Source: a bacterium
GTDB lineage: Bacteria; Bacteroidota; Ignavibacteria; Ignavibacteriales; Ignavibacteriaceae
Direction: 5' to 3'
NCBI GenBank assembly: GCA_016716565.1
Contig: JADJWC010000001.1
Location: forward strand, 248,001 to 312,000
Length of the DNA: 64,000 nt
In this document: positions 35,304-45,472 of the stretch, in pieces
How positions within the stretch are numbered: position 1 is the first letter of the stretch
Layout: every line of letters begins with the position of its first letter
The notes under the pieces: generated by a model
The model's input: only the letters and a program-made list of their open reading frames with translations
Databases searched by the model: none
What the model was told of the DNA's origin: nothing
Translations under genes and position numbers: made by a program

Positions 35304-36408
35304 AAGAAACGCTTCCAGTTTCAGACAGTTTAATAATTTTGCTGCCCGTTCCCATTTTCAAAAAAGAAAAATTTCCGAAGTCTGTTAAGGTTATAAACGC
35401 CTGCCCGACATCTTCCAGATATCTACTTATTTTTGCAGCCCGTTCCGCATCTAACTCTCCGAAAACATCATCGAGGAGAAACAGGGGGGATTTTCCTGTT
35501 TTCTTTTTTAAGTAAAAATATTCGGCAAATCTTAATATCGTTTGAAATGTTTTATGCTGGCCTTGTGATCCATAGCTTCTGAGACTGATTCCATTAATGG
35601 TAAAAATGAAATCGTCTTTGTGCGGACCAACAAGGTTCATGCCCCTGCGTAATTCTTCATCTCTTCTTTGTGCCAGCAAATCTGAAAAATATCTTTGTTC
35701 TATCTCGGTATATTTTCCATCAAGATAAAAATATTGAATTTCCGGTTCTTCTTTTCCGGGAAGAATTTTCTTATATGATGATTTCACGTACGATTCAAAA
35801 TCTTTAACAAACTCTGCCCTGTGCTTAATAATTTCAATACCGGTTGATATGAGGTTTTCGTTCCAGGCGTTAAGTTCCTCAAAATCATTCTTGCTTCCTT
35901 CTCTAATTCTATTTAAAAGAAAAGCGCGTTGTTTAAGTGTTCTATTATACTCAATCAGCAGGTTTAGATACGTTCGACTTGATTGCGAAATAACAGAGTC
36001 AACAAACTTTCTTCTATCGGCAGAATATCCTTGTGTTATAAAATGATCTACAGGAGAGAGCAAAACCACGGGAAATTTTCCAATGACATCTGAAAATTTA
36101 TTAATTTGCTTTTCGTTCAACATATAATTTTTTTTGTTCTCGCCTATAGAAAAAGATACTCTGGTCTTATCTTCTGTAATACCGGTAAAGTGGCCCTCTA
36201 TTAAAAATCCGGGCTCTCCTAATCTTACGGATTCTGAGTCAGATGATGTAACACAGCTTTTCGTCGTACACAAATAATGAATTGCTTCCAGAATTGTTGT
36301 TTTACCAACACCGTTTCCACCAACTATGTAGTTAAGTTTATCAGAAAATTCAATTTTGGTTTCGGTGTGCTTTCTAATATTTCTCAGGCTAATAGAGGAT
36401 AAAGGCAT
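35296..36408 (-). CDS. recF: DNA replication and repair protein RecF
   Basis: SMC-like ATPase of 370 residues that helps load RecA at gaps. The Walker A motif is GGNGVGKTTILEAI (residues about 31-44); the signature segment LRRGMNLVGPHKDDF, the QGQHKTFQ stretch and Walker B LFLLDDVFGELD follow. It starts 1 bp after the dnaN stop, so dnaN-recF-DUF721-gyrB are tightly coupled. Confidence 0.96.
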   Translation of the reverse strand: MPLSSISLRNIRKHTETKIEFSDKLNYIVGGNGVGKTTILEAIHYLCTTKSCVTSSDSESVRLGEPGFLIEGHFTGITEDKTRVSFSIGENKKNYMLNEKQINKFSDVIGKFPVVLLSPVDHFITQGYSADRRKFVDSVISQSSRTYLNLLIEYNRTLKQRAFLLNRIREGSKNDFEELNAWNENLISTGIEIIKHRAEFVKDFESYVKSSYKKILPGKEEPEIQYFYLDGKYTEIEQRYFSDLLAQRRDEELRRGMNLVGPHKDDFIFTINGISLRSYGSQGQHKTFQTILRFAEYFYLKKKTGKSPLFLLDDVFGELDAERAAKISRYLEDVGQAFITLTDFGNFSFLKMGTGSKIIKLSETGSVSYA

Positions 36409-36409
36409 T

Positions 36410-37519
36410 TTAAGTATTTAATCGAACCGGCATCAAAAGCAACATTAGATCTTCATTTTCCTGTTTTTTCCCTGGTTCAATAATACATGCTTTAGTTGGT
36501 GAATGCAGTTTAAAAATCACCTCATCGTCATCAACATGAGATAAAATATCGTTTACATACTGTGTGTTGAAGCCTATGTCCATTTGTTCACCACTGTATT
36601 CACAAGGAATTTTCTCAACCGCATTGGAGCCTAAATCTATATCTTCGGCAGACACAACAATATTGTTCTTGCCGATAGAAAACTTCACCTGCTTGGAATT
36701 TGAAGATGAAAAGAGCATCATTCTTTTTATAGTAGATTGTAACTCATGTCTTTTAATTTTTAGAGTGTTTTCGTTTTCAAGCGGAATAACACTGCTATAT
36801 GCCGGATATTTTTCAGCAATAAGTCTTGAGCTGAATTCAACATCCCCAATAATAAATGAGATGTGTGATTTACCAGGATATATTTTAACATCTGATTCGC
36901 CTAAAAGTTTTGACAGAACGGATATTGCTCTTTCGGGAACGATATACTGTTCTTCAGATCCTGATTTAATATTTTTGTAGATTAATCTTACCAGACGATG
37001 CCCGTCTGTCGTAACAAACTTGAGCCCCTCTGAAGTAAACTCGAAAAGTGTTCCTGTCATCGCGGGCCGCATATCTTCCTTACTCATAGCAAATGATGTT
37101 TGATCTATTGCCTTCTTTAAATCTTTTCCGTTTAAAATTAACTCTTTGCTTTTTGATATTGCCGGAGTTTCCGGAAAATCTTCTGACGGTGAATAACCAA
37201 TATTGTATACTCCATTATCGGTAGTCAGTTTAAGCTTGCTGTTACCATCAGTACTAAAATTTATTTGAACATCATCCATTGATCTTACAACATCATACAT
37301 AAGCCTGGCAGGAATGACAATACTTATGTTCTCTGAAGCGGCTACATTTATTGATGATTTGAGCGAGATTTCCAGATCTGTTGCATAAATAAGAAGTTGT
37401 CCGCTCTTTATTTCGAATAAGAAGTTCTCCAAAATTGGCATTGGTGTTCTGGCAGGAACGGCAGGTATAATCTTGGAAAGTATCTTTTCTAGTATTTTAC
37501 TGTTTACTTTGAATTCCAT
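36410..37519 (-). CDS. dnaN: DNA polymerase III beta clamp
   Basis: Sliding clamp, 369 residues from the ATG at 37519, which has a strong ribosome binding site (AGGAGAG). The frame is open for 24 more codons upstream, but they read as non-coding. Three clamp domains are present: MEFKVNSKILEKILSKI at the start, PAMTGTLFEFTSEGLKFVTT in the middle and a C-terminus ending LLLMPVRLNT. Separated from dnaA by a lipoprotein gene, where many bacteria have dnaA and dnaN adjacent. Confidence 0.96.
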   Translation of the reverse strand: MEFKVNSKILEKILSKIIPAVPARTPMPILENFLFEIKSGQLLIYATDLEISLKSSINVAASENISIVIPARLMYDVVRSMDDVQINFSTDGNSKLKLTTDNGVYNIGYSPSEDFPETPAISKSKELILNGKDLKKAIDQTSFAMSKEDMRPAMTGTLFEFTSEGLKFVTTDGHRLVRLIYKNIKSGSEEQYIVPERAISVLSKLLGESDVKIYPGKSHISFIIGDVEFSSRLIAEKYPAYSSVIPLENENTLKIKRHELQSTIKRMMLFSSSNSKQVKFSIGKNNIVVSAEDIDLGSNAVEKIPCEYSGEQMDIGFNTQYVNDILSHVDDDEVIFKLHSPTKACIIEPGKKQENEDLMLLLMPVRLNT

Positions 37520-37651
37520 TAATTGCTCTCCTATTAAAGCACAGAAAAATACTAAATTTGGAAGGGAATAACAACGATTACAAGCACACAATAGTGTGCT
37601 TGCAATCTGTATAAAAACTATAACGTGGGATTAAATTATTTTCTTTCTCGA

Positions 37652-38062
37652 CTATGGGCCAATCGGATCAGGAAGTATTCCTTCTTCCGATACATCATCT
37701 GAGCTGGTAACACTTGCATATATTGTATAGGCGCCTTCTTGACTAAGGACACTGGAATAAATAACAAGTATTTTTGTTCCGGATCCAAGAGTTAATGTGC
37801 CTGACATTTCTCCTTCGGCGCTAAAACTAGTTGCCCCGGCAGGAATAGAATACACTGTTTCATATTCATATTCTCCTTTATCAATGTCTTGTAGCTCAAC
37901 TGTTTGACCACTCGGAACATTAACCTGTGTACCGCGGAAGTTTAAATATACATCACCCGCAGCTATGTTCTGCAGGGTAATTTTATTTATTGGTCCATCT
38001 GAGCAGCTAAGTAAGCTGATTGATAGTATAACCAAAGCAATATAAATAACTTTTTGTTTCAT
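37652..38062 (-). CDS. Small lipoprotein of unknown function
   Basis: A 136-residue lipoprotein with signal peptide and lipobox ending LSISLLSC (Cys20), then a beta-rich mature part (ITLQNIAAGDVYLNFRG, later a Ser/Ala/Gly-rich segment) and a proline-rich tail (ILPDPIGP). No enzyme motif is seen. It lies between dnaN and dnaA on the same strand, which is unusual. About 130 bp to dnaN and 334 bp to dnaA suggest its own promoter. Confidence 0.65.
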   Translation of the reverse strand: MKQKVIYIALVILSISLLSCSDGPINKITLQNIAAGDVYLNFRGTQVNVPSGQTVELQDIDKGEYEYETVYSIPAGATSFSAEGEMSGTLTLGSGTKILVIYSSVLSQEGAYTIYASVTSSDDVSEEGILPDPIGP

Positions 38063-38396
38063 AACTTTTCTATGGATTGTTATTAGTTTTATTGGCTTTT
38101 AGACTCAAAAAACAGACCAAAAAGCATACGAAAATACCAAAATAATTCACCCCAATTTACTATATATGAACACACAATTAATATATATGAGATTATATTT
38201 TTACTTAATAATAGTAAATATTACCATGTTAGTATGTTAATTATACAATAACTGCTGTATTTCTAAACACTTAGAAGAGAATCAAAATAGGTATTGATGT
38301 TCATTAATTATTAAAAAGAGAGACTTACAATTATTACTGTTAATATCTTCATTTTATTAACAAAGTAACCTCAACATTAGAACAAATTACTAACAA
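38063..38396. other. Very AT-rich intergenic region downstream of dnaA
   Basis: 334 bp without a gene, dominated by A/T runs (for example around 38155-38230). It could be part of a bipartite origin, since some bacteria keep the DNA-unwinding element between dnaA and dnaN, but I see no clear DnaA box here. It should also hold the dnaA 3' untranslated end and the lipoprotein promoter. Confidence 0.35.
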
Positions 38397-39794
38397 CTAC
38401 GAAGCAAGCTCAACTTTATTTCTAATTTCATCTATTACGTTATTTAAGCTAGGATCCTTAATCTTCATATCCTCAATGCTGTTACAAGCATGAATTACTG
38501 TAGAGTGGTCTCTTCCACCGAAATGAAGTCCAATTGTTTTTAAAGAGGACAATGTTAATTCTTTTGCAAGATACATTGCTATTTGTCTTGCAAGAACAAT
38601 TTCTTTTTTTCTGGTTTTATCACGTATTTTGTTTTCGGCAACACCAAGATGCTCACAAACAACTTTTGTGATGGTTTCAATTGTCAATGTACTCGTTTTT
38701 CTGTCGGTAGCAATTTCTTTAACAGTCTTTTTAGCCAGATCGAAAGTAATTTCTTTAGAGCTGAGCGAGACACTTGCTAAAAGTTTAATAAGACAACCCT
38801 CAAGCTCTCTTATGTTAGAGGTAATGTTTGAAGCGATGTACTCCAAGATTTCATTGGAAACAACCATTCCATAAGACTCAGCTTTTCGTTTGAGGATAGC
38901 TATTCTTGTTTCAAGTTCCGGTGGTTGAATATCGGCGGTTAGTCCCCATTGAAACCTGGAAATTAATCGTTCATCAAGACCCTTCAGATCTTTTGGCGGT
39001 TTATCGCTGGATAAGATAATTTGTTTTCTTGATTGATGAAGGGTATTGAAAATGTGGAAAAAAAGATCTTGTGTTTTTTCTTTTCCTATTAAAAACTGAA
39101 TATCATCTATAATAAGAACGTCCATGCTTCTATAAAAATTTGAAAACTCATTTACTCTGTTAGTTTGAATAGATTCTACAAACTCAACAGTGAAAATATC
39201 AGATGACAGGTAAATAACTTTTTTCTCGGGAAAATTTTTTACAATCTGATTTCCAATTGCCTGAATCAGATGGGTTTTCCCAAGCCCCACCCCGCCATAT
39301 AAAAACAGAGGATTAAAGGAAGTACCTCCCGGGTTATCACTAATTGCACCGGCAGCAGCTCGTGCAAGCTGGTTTCCTTCTCCCTTTATGAAATTATCGA
39401 AAGTATATCTGGGATTAAGATTTGATTCAAACGAGTGTTTAATTTTAGGTTTTTCCAAAGTGTTGCTGGAAATATCTCCATTACCTTTGTTTTGTGTTTC
39501 GACAACCGGAATATCTTCTGAAATAACATATGTTAGCTTTGCATCATTGCCCAAAACATCTGTAATTGATCTAGAAATTAATCCATTAAAATGCTCATCT
39601 ATCCACTCCCAAAAAAACTGACTTGGAATTTGAACTTTTAAAGTGCTTTCATTTAATTCAATCGGCTTAATAGGTAAAAACCACGTGTTGTAGGTCATCA
39701 TAGAAACGTTTTCTTTGATCTTTAAAAGACAGGATTTCCACACGCTAAGGTGGTCGTTAACAGTCATATTTTCTTTAATATCAAGCTGTTCCAA
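38397..39794 (-). CDS. dnaA: Chromosomal replication initiator DnaA
   Basis: AAA+ initiator, 465 residues. Domain I is at the N-terminus (LSVWKSCLLKIKENVSMMTY), the Walker A is LYGGVGLGKTHLIQ, Walker B LIIDDIQFL, and the DNA-binding domain IV ends with the DnaA signature FGGRDHSTVIHACNSI. The start is uncertain: the longest sensible frame begins at a TTG (39794), and an ATG nine codons later (39767) is an alternative. A perfect DnaA box lies 7 bp before the TTG, so autoregulation is plausible. Confidence 0.96.
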   Translation of the reverse strand: MEQLDIKENMTVNDHLSVWKSCLLKIKENVSMMTYNTWFLPIKPIELNESTLKVQIPSQFFWEWIDEHFNGLISRSITDVLGNDAKLTYVISEDIPVVETQNKGNGDISSNTLEKPKIKHSFESNLNPRYTFDNFIKGEGNQLARAAAGAISDNPGGTSFNPLFLYGGVGLGKTHLIQAIGNQIVKNFPEKKVIYLSSDIFTVEFVESIQTNRVNEFSNFYRSMDVLIIDDIQFLIGKEKTQDLFFHIFNTLHQSRKQIILSSDKPPKDLKGLDERLISRFQWGLTADIQPPELETRIAILKRKAESYGMVVSNEILEYIASNITSNIRELEGCLIKLLASVSLSSKEITFDLAKKTVKEIATDRKTSTLTIETITKVVCEHLGVAENKIRDKTRKKEIVLARQIAMYLAKELTLSSLKTIGLHFGGRDHSTVIHACNSIEDMKIKDPSLNNVIDEIRNKVELAS

Positions 39795-40225
39795 TGTTAC
39801 TTATCCACAGGTTTGGGTTATAATATAGACACTATTATGAGGGCGAAATTAAAAAATGATCAACCTTAAAGTTTAGCTAAGCACAAGTTATGAACATCAG
39901 ATAATACGGCGTAAATCATAATAAACAAACAACTTCCGGCGCTTTGTAAAAAACTATCACACATGGATGACACCATCAAACAAGAAATTTGCATAGCTGA
40001 ATTTGTGAAACGTTTCCACAAGAAAGAGAAACTCACAAGTTATCAACATTTTGAAAAGATAGCCGCTCGGTCAAAAAATAATACTTGATTGTGTTCAGAA
40101 CAAATTAATTTTTACTTTCTTTTGGAAGATAATCGTATCCCTCAACGATGAAAAATAAACTTCTTGATAATAAGGCAGCATCGGGTTATTTTTGTGCTCT
40201 TTTTTAATGAAAATGGAGTAGAAAA
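39795..40225. other. Candidate chromosomal origin (oriC) between dnaA and rpmH
   Basis: 431 bp of AT-rich DNA between divergent dnaA and rpmH, the classical place for oriC. It contains a perfect DnaA box TTATCCACA (39801-39809) and near matches TTATGAACA (39888-39896) and TTATCAACA (40040-40048). A/T-rich stretches suitable for unwinding lie at 39830-39880 and 40070-40140. The rpmH promoter must also be here. The box count is low for a full origin, so the AT-rich region 38063-38396 may contribute. Confidence 0.6.
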
Positions 40226-40369
40226 ATGAAAAGAACATATCAGCCGAGCAATAGAAAAAGAAAGAACAAGCATGGATTCCGTGAGAGGATGAAAACTAAA
40301 AACGGAAGAACAGTTCTATCGCGAAGAAGATCAAAGGGAAGAAAAAAGCTGACAGTTAGCGATGAATAG
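40226..40369 (+). CDS. rpmH: 50S ribosomal protein L34
   Basis: A 47-residue, strongly basic ribosomal protein. The sequence begins MKRTYQPSNRKRKNKHGFRE and continues RMKTKNGRTVLSRRRSKGRK, the standard L34 pattern, with a short acidic end (TVSDE). The ATG is preceded by ATGGAG. It is followed 16 bp later by rnpA, the usual order beside oriC. Confidence 0.97.
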   Translation: MKRTYQPSNRKRKNKHGFRERMKTKNGRTVLSRRRSKGRKKLTVSDE

Positions 40370-40385
40370 TCTTTAGTTTAAAGAA

Positions 40386-40790
40386 GTGGAAAGGCAAACA
40401 AACAATTTTGAAACGCTGAAAAAAGAACTTGATTTCAATCTTGTTTTTAAGAAGGGAAAAACCATAAAATCTGAAGCAGGCTATGTTAAAGCTGCATATT
40501 TGTTTGTTGATAACGGAGAGAATTGGAAAGTTAAAACGGCAATCGCAATACCTTCAAAATCTGGAAACAGTGTCTGGCGAAATAGATTTAAAAGACTGAT
40601 AAGGGAATCTGTAAGACGCGAATTAAAAAAATTAACTGAGATTATTTCTAAAAAAGACTTGTGCCTGCTGATAGTTTTCTCTCCAAACAGGACAAACCAA
40701 AGAAACAAAAAAAAATTATTTCTTTATGAAGTCCATTCGGGCGTAACTGACATTCTAAAAAGTATTTCATCGGAAAACAACCACAACTGA
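40386..40790 (+). CDS. rnpA: Ribonuclease P protein component
   Basis: Protein subunit of RNase P, which matures tRNA 5' ends. The 134-residue product starts at a GTG and has the RNR motif (VWRNRFKRLIRESVRREL) that contacts the RNA subunit, preceded by FNLVFKKGKTIKSEAGYVKA. The C-terminal region is longer and more basic than in E. coli. The order rpmH-rnpA-yidC is canonical, but yidD is absent between rnpA and yidC. Confidence 0.93.
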   Translation: MERQTNNFETLKKELDFNLVFKKGKTIKSEAGYVKAAYLFVDNGENWKVKTAIAIPSKSGNSVWRNRFKRLIRESVRRELKKLTEIISKKDLCLLIVFSPNRTNQRNKKKLFLYEVHSGVTDILKSISSENNHN

Positions 40791-40835
40791 TTATACAGTG
40801 GTTTTCATAATAGTATATAAAATAAATGGAACATC

Positions 40836-42698
40836 TTGGATAAGAATACAACAATAGCATTTGTACTTATTGGTGCCATATTAATAATCTGGCTTTTTAT
40901 TAATACCCCTGACCAAGAAAAGCTACAGCCACCAGCAAAGGACACAACATCAGTTGTTGAAAACAAGCCCGGGGAGCTAAAAGAAGAACAGCAGATAGAA
41001 GAAAACAAAGCGCTCCAGACCGAATCGGTTCAAGAAGAAACATCTCTTGGATTATTTTCAAGTGTCGCGGTGGACTCGGGACGTATAATAACAATAGAAA
41101 CAGATCTTGCTATTTATGAGCTGTCAACAAAGGGCGCAAATTTTCACAAGGTTTATTTAAAGAAATTTAACAACTGGTATTCTGCCGATGATAATGATGG
41201 AAATTATTATAGCAACTCCGTACAGTTAATTAATTATTCTGTAAGCAACACATATAACATTTCGTTTATAAGTTCAGAAGGAAAAGCAATAAACACAGCT
41301 GACCTGAACTTCAGCTCCTCTACTGGAAGCAAACAAACGTTAACAGGGACCGACTCTTTGACCCTAATCTTCAGAATGGAACTTGGTCCGACAAAAGCAA
41401 TTGAAAAAAAATATTTATTTCGTGCCGGGAGCTACTTAATAAGCAGCGATATTTCTTTTTATGACTTCAATGGAATTATAACCGATAATACTTACGACAT
41501 TTCCTGGGAATCTGGTATTAGACCTGTGGAAAAAAACATTGTAAACGAAGCGACCTTTTCAAGCGCGGATGTTTTTTACGGTGACGAAAAGGTTGTAGTT
41601 GATGCACCCGGAGACGGCGAAAAGATTACTCGGGACTTTAATGGCAGGGTTGATTGGCTGGCAGTGAGAAACAAATACTTTGCCGCGATAATGATTCCTT
41701 CTGACCCCAGCCAAATAGAGGGAGCTTATGTTGAGGGGCAAACATTTCCAACCAAAAATCTTGGACTTAAAGAAATTTATAATGTCCGGCTTGTTGTTCC
41801 ATTTAAAGGTTCGAACCCCGAAAAGCGATCGGTAGATATATACATCGGCCCGGTTGACTATGATCAGCTGAAAGAAATAAACAACAATCTTACTGCGCTG
41901 GTGGACTTTGGAACATTTTTCGGATTAAAATTTATTGTCAGACCCATTGCAGAATACCTCTTGCTTCCGTTGTTTAAATTTTTGAATAATTTTATTCCAA
42001 ACTATGGATTTGTAATAATTGTATTTTCGTTGATAATAAAGATTGTGGTATATCCTCTCACGCGGAAGAGCTTCCAGTCGATGAAAAAAATGCAGTTGCT
42101 TCAACCGAAGATCACAGAACTTAAAGAAAAGTTTAAAGACGATCCGCAGAAGATGAATAAAGAAACCATGAAGCTCTATCAAACATACGGCGTAAATCCT
42201 GCAGGTGGATGTTTGCCGATACTTTTGCAGATGCCAATATTTATTGCATTGTGGGGACTATTCCAGGCGGCGATTGAGCTGCGACAGCAGCCGTTTATTT
42301 TTTGGATAAATGATCTTTCCGTACCGGATGTGATTTTTGATCTCGGTTTTAAGCTTCCTCTTTTTGGCATTCAGGAAATTAGCGGGCTTGCATTATTGAT
42401 GGGCGTTACGACTTTCTTTCAACAAAAGATGTCTATTAAAGACCCAAAACAACAGGCTCTTGTATATATGATGCCGATTATGCTGACGATTTTATTTATG
42501 ACATTCCCTTCCGGGCTGAACCTCTATTATTTTATGTTCAACGTTTTTTCAATTGCACAGCAATATTATATAAATCAAAAGAAGGACGATGTTGAACTGG
42601 TTCCTGTCGATCCATCAAAAAGAAAAAAGGGATTCATGCAAAGACTTATGGATGCAGCAGAACAACAGGCAAAACAACAACAGAAAAATAAAAAGTAA
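40836..42698 (+). CDS. yidC: Membrane protein insertase YidC
   Basis: Inserts proteins into the inner membrane. The 620-residue product is the long Gram-negative form: an N-terminal helix (AFVLIGAILIIWLF), a large periplasmic beta domain (residues about 60-350) and five C-terminal helices with the conserved MKLYQTYGVNPAGGCLPILLQ hairpin region and FPSGLNLYYFMFNV. The C-terminus is basic (AKQQQKNKK), as in ribosome-binding forms. The start appears to be a TTG (40836), since a nearby ATG at 40826 runs into a stop after five codons. Confidence 0.95.
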   Translation: MDKNTTIAFVLIGAILIIWLFINTPDQEKLQPPAKDTTSVVENKPGELKEEQQIEENKALQTESVQEETSLGLFSSVAVDSGRIITIETDLAIYELSTKGANFHKVYLKKFNNWYSADDNDGNYYSNSVQLINYSVSNTYNISFISSEGKAINTADLNFSSSTGSKQTLTGTDSLTLIFRMELGPTKAIEKKYLFRAGSYLISSDISFYDFNGIITDNTYDISWESGIRPVEKNIVNEATFSSADVFYGDEKVVVDAPGDGEKITRDFNGRVDWLAVRNKYFAAIMIPSDPSQIEGAYVEGQTFPTKNLGLKEIYNVRLVVPFKGSNPEKRSVDIYIGPVDYDQLKEINNNLTALVDFGTFFGLKFIVRPIAEYLLLPLFKFLNNFIPNYGFVIIVFSLIIKIVVYPLTRKSFQSMKKMQLLQPKITELKEKFKDDPQKMNKETMKLYQTYGVNPAGGCLPILLQMPIFIALWGLFQAAIELRQQPFIFWINDLSVPDVIFDLGFKLPLFGIQEISGLALLMGVTTFFQQKMSIKDPKQQALVYMMPIMLTILFMTFPSGLNLYYFMFNVFSIAQQYYINQKKDDVELVPVDPSKRKKGFMQRLMDAAEQQAKQQQKNKK

Positions 42699-42762
42699 AA
42701 AAGAACCAGAAGAGACTCCCAAAGTCACGCCGACTTTAAAATCCTTTTCATAACTTTGAATC

Positions 42763-45472
42763 GTGAACTTTTTTAAGAAAATATTTTTAATCATTTTCTT
42801 AATGCTTCTTACTAATTTGAATGCGCAGGAAGCAAGGGTTATTTCTATTCAAACAAAGACAAAACACCTTCCTTACGGACTTCACCATAAAATTCTATCG
42901 GCTTACCCAGAAGTAGGAATAGCAATGAGCGGCGGTGGTGCCCGGGGTTTGGCTCAAATTGGCGTTCTTAAAGCCTTTCAGGAAGAAGGCATAGACATAT
43001 CAATGATTGCAGGAACTAGCATTGGAAGCATTATTGGCGGCGCATTCGCTTCGGGATACTCTATTGAAGAATTAGACTCAATAGTTAAAAGTACTGACTG
43101 GGACCGGCTTCTCTCAATAAACAATCCATCGGAGAGAAGAGAGCTTTTTATTGATCAAAAAATAGGTGAAGACCGTTCGCTTTTCACATTAAGACTCGAT
43201 GGATTTAGTCCGGTACTTCCAACATCTTTTAATGAAGGGCTGCGACTTTCTAATTATCTGGCGCTTCTTTGCTTATCTGCGCCCGTCGTTCCGGAAAATA
43301 ATTTTGATGATTTATTAGTAAGATACAGAGCTGTGTGTACTAACCTGATTGATGGACAGCTGGTTATACTTTCAGACGGTTCTTTGTCGCGAGCAATGAG
43401 AGCCAGCTCAAGCGTATCTTTTTTGCTTGCACCGGTTGTGGTTGATACCCTTACCCTTGTTGACGGCGGACTTGTTTCAAACATTCCCATAAACACAGTA
43501 ATGGATATGGGCGCAGATTACGTAATAGCAATTAACACAACCAGCAACCTTAGGGAAAAAGACGATCTGGAAGTTCCATGGAACATTGCTGATCAAACAG
43601 TTAGCATTCCCATGAAGAAACTTGAGCAGGCAGAACTATCAAATGCTGATTTTCTTATAAAGCCCGATATTGACGAATGGACATCGACCGATTTTACAAA
43701 TATTGACTCGTTGATTTTAACAGGTTACACGTATACAAAAAAACTTACACGAGAGATCGAACGACAGATAGACTCCATTATGATTTTTAACTCGGGGATA
43801 GAAATATTCTGGGTGAAAAATCCGGGGACGCCCAAAAACCCGGGTGAATTTGAAAAAGAATATTTGGAGAAATACGCACAGATGGATTCTGTTTCGAGCT
43901 ACGAGATATTTAAAGATGCAGCAGAACTTTACAACAAAGGATATTTCGACTCGTTATCAGTAATGGTTGAAGAGAAAAAGGACACAAACCAAATAATTTT
44001 TCAATATTCACTTAATCCCAAAATTAACGAAGTTGAGATCATCTCAAATGGAATCATGGATTCATCCGGCGCAATATCTCTGATTAATTCGCTCAGCGGA
44101 AAACCATATTCAGGCAAATTTATTTATGATGTCGTAAGAAAACAGATTGTTGATTATAAAAGAAAAGGCTTCATATTATTCAAACTAAAAAGTCATAACT
44201 TCGATGAAAATACTGGCAAGCTCGTTCTTGAATTTGATGGCGGCTTAATCTCTAAGGTGAACATTAATAGTGAAACAAGCAAAACGGTTATCAACCGGGA
44301 GTTAAATATTAAGGCGGGGGGAGTATCTTGTTTATTCTGATCTTGAAAATGGTTTGATGAGACTCAGAGCCAGCGGGCTTTTTGATGATATTAATTTAAC
44401 GGTAGAACAAAATGATTCCGGCACGTTTCTAAATCTGGATGTCAATGAAAAAATCTCAAGCCTGTTAAAAATAGGATTTTTAGTAGATAACGCTTATAAC
44501 GCACAGCTTGGTGTTGATATAAGAGATGTTAATCTTCTTCATTCAGGCACCGAACTTGGACTTTTTCTTTTCGGTGGTGCCAGCAACAGAGCATATATTC
44601 TTGAGCACATCTCATACAGGATTCTTAACACATATTTTACTTATAAATTGAGCGCATATTATAAATTCAGCGATATAGATGTTTACACTCAAAACACCTC
44701 GGAATCCGGCAACACATTCTCGAGTGATTACAGAGGAAAATACCGGCAAATTTTTTATGGTGGATCTTTTTCGATTGGTTCGCAGCTCGAAAAGTTTGGG
44801 AAGTTGATCTTCACAGGAAAATACCAGCATGACGAGATTAAAAATAAAGAAGGCACCACAGTAGCTCCTTATGAAACTAAAATCGTAAGCTTAAAGATCG
44901 ACGCAATTGTTGATAATCAAAACAGATATCCATATCCCGATGACGGTCTTTTGTTTAATGGTATTTATGAAACTGCTCAAAGTTTTCTCGGCGGCGATGA
45001 AAGCTATCTTTTGTTCAGCGCGGATCTGAGATATTATTTTAAATTGTCTCCACGCCAGGTTCTTTCACCAAGGATTCAGATTGGTTTTGGAGATAAAACC
45101 CTTCCGCTTAGCGAACAGTTTATGCTTGGTGGATTATATTCCTTCTTCGGCGCACACCAGAACGAGTTCAGAGGAAGGCAGATATTTTTAACCTCTGTTA
45201 TGTATCAATACAAGCTTCCGTTTAAAATATTTTTTGATACTTATACATGGTTCAGGTATGATGTTGGTTCTACGTGGGAACAACAAGAACAAATAAGATT
45301 TAAGGATTTACGGCATGGCATAGGCGGAGCGATTTCATTTGATACACCGGTCGGCCCGGCGGACTTTTCAATTGGCAGAAGCCTTATAATTAGTCAGGGA
45401 TTGACGGAAGATTCCTTTGTGTGGGGTGACGTATTGTTTTATTTTTCCATTGGGCACGCAATCAATTTTTAG
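42763..45472 (+). pseudogene. Patatin-like phospholipase fused to Omp85 barrel, frameshifted
   Basis: Exported patatin with an outer-membrane barrel, like PlpD-type proteins. GTG start, signal peptide ending LTNLNAQ, oxyanion loop SGGGARGLAQ, nucleophile Ser86 in GTSIGS, and catalytic Asp234 in LVDGGLVSN. A POTRA-like stretch (about residues 420-525) follows. The frame then breaks: after NIKAGG it reads VSCLF and a stop at 44340. Dropping one G from the six-G run at 44316-44321 restores GEYLVYSDLENGLMRLRASG and joins the Omp85 barrel, which runs to 45472 with the barrel end FYFSIGHAINF. Read as a single gene of about 900 residues carrying a one-base insertion, or an assembly error. Confidence 0.85.

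Noticed and set aside
38155..38230. CRISPR or tandem repeat in the AT-rich gap near dnaA
   Set aside because: Only simple A/T richness is visible, with no regularly spaced repeat.
40779..40803. Terminator between rnpA and yidC
   Set aside because: The 6-bp stem (AACCAC/GTGGTT) has a 13-base loop and only a short T run, and it overlaps the rnpA end.
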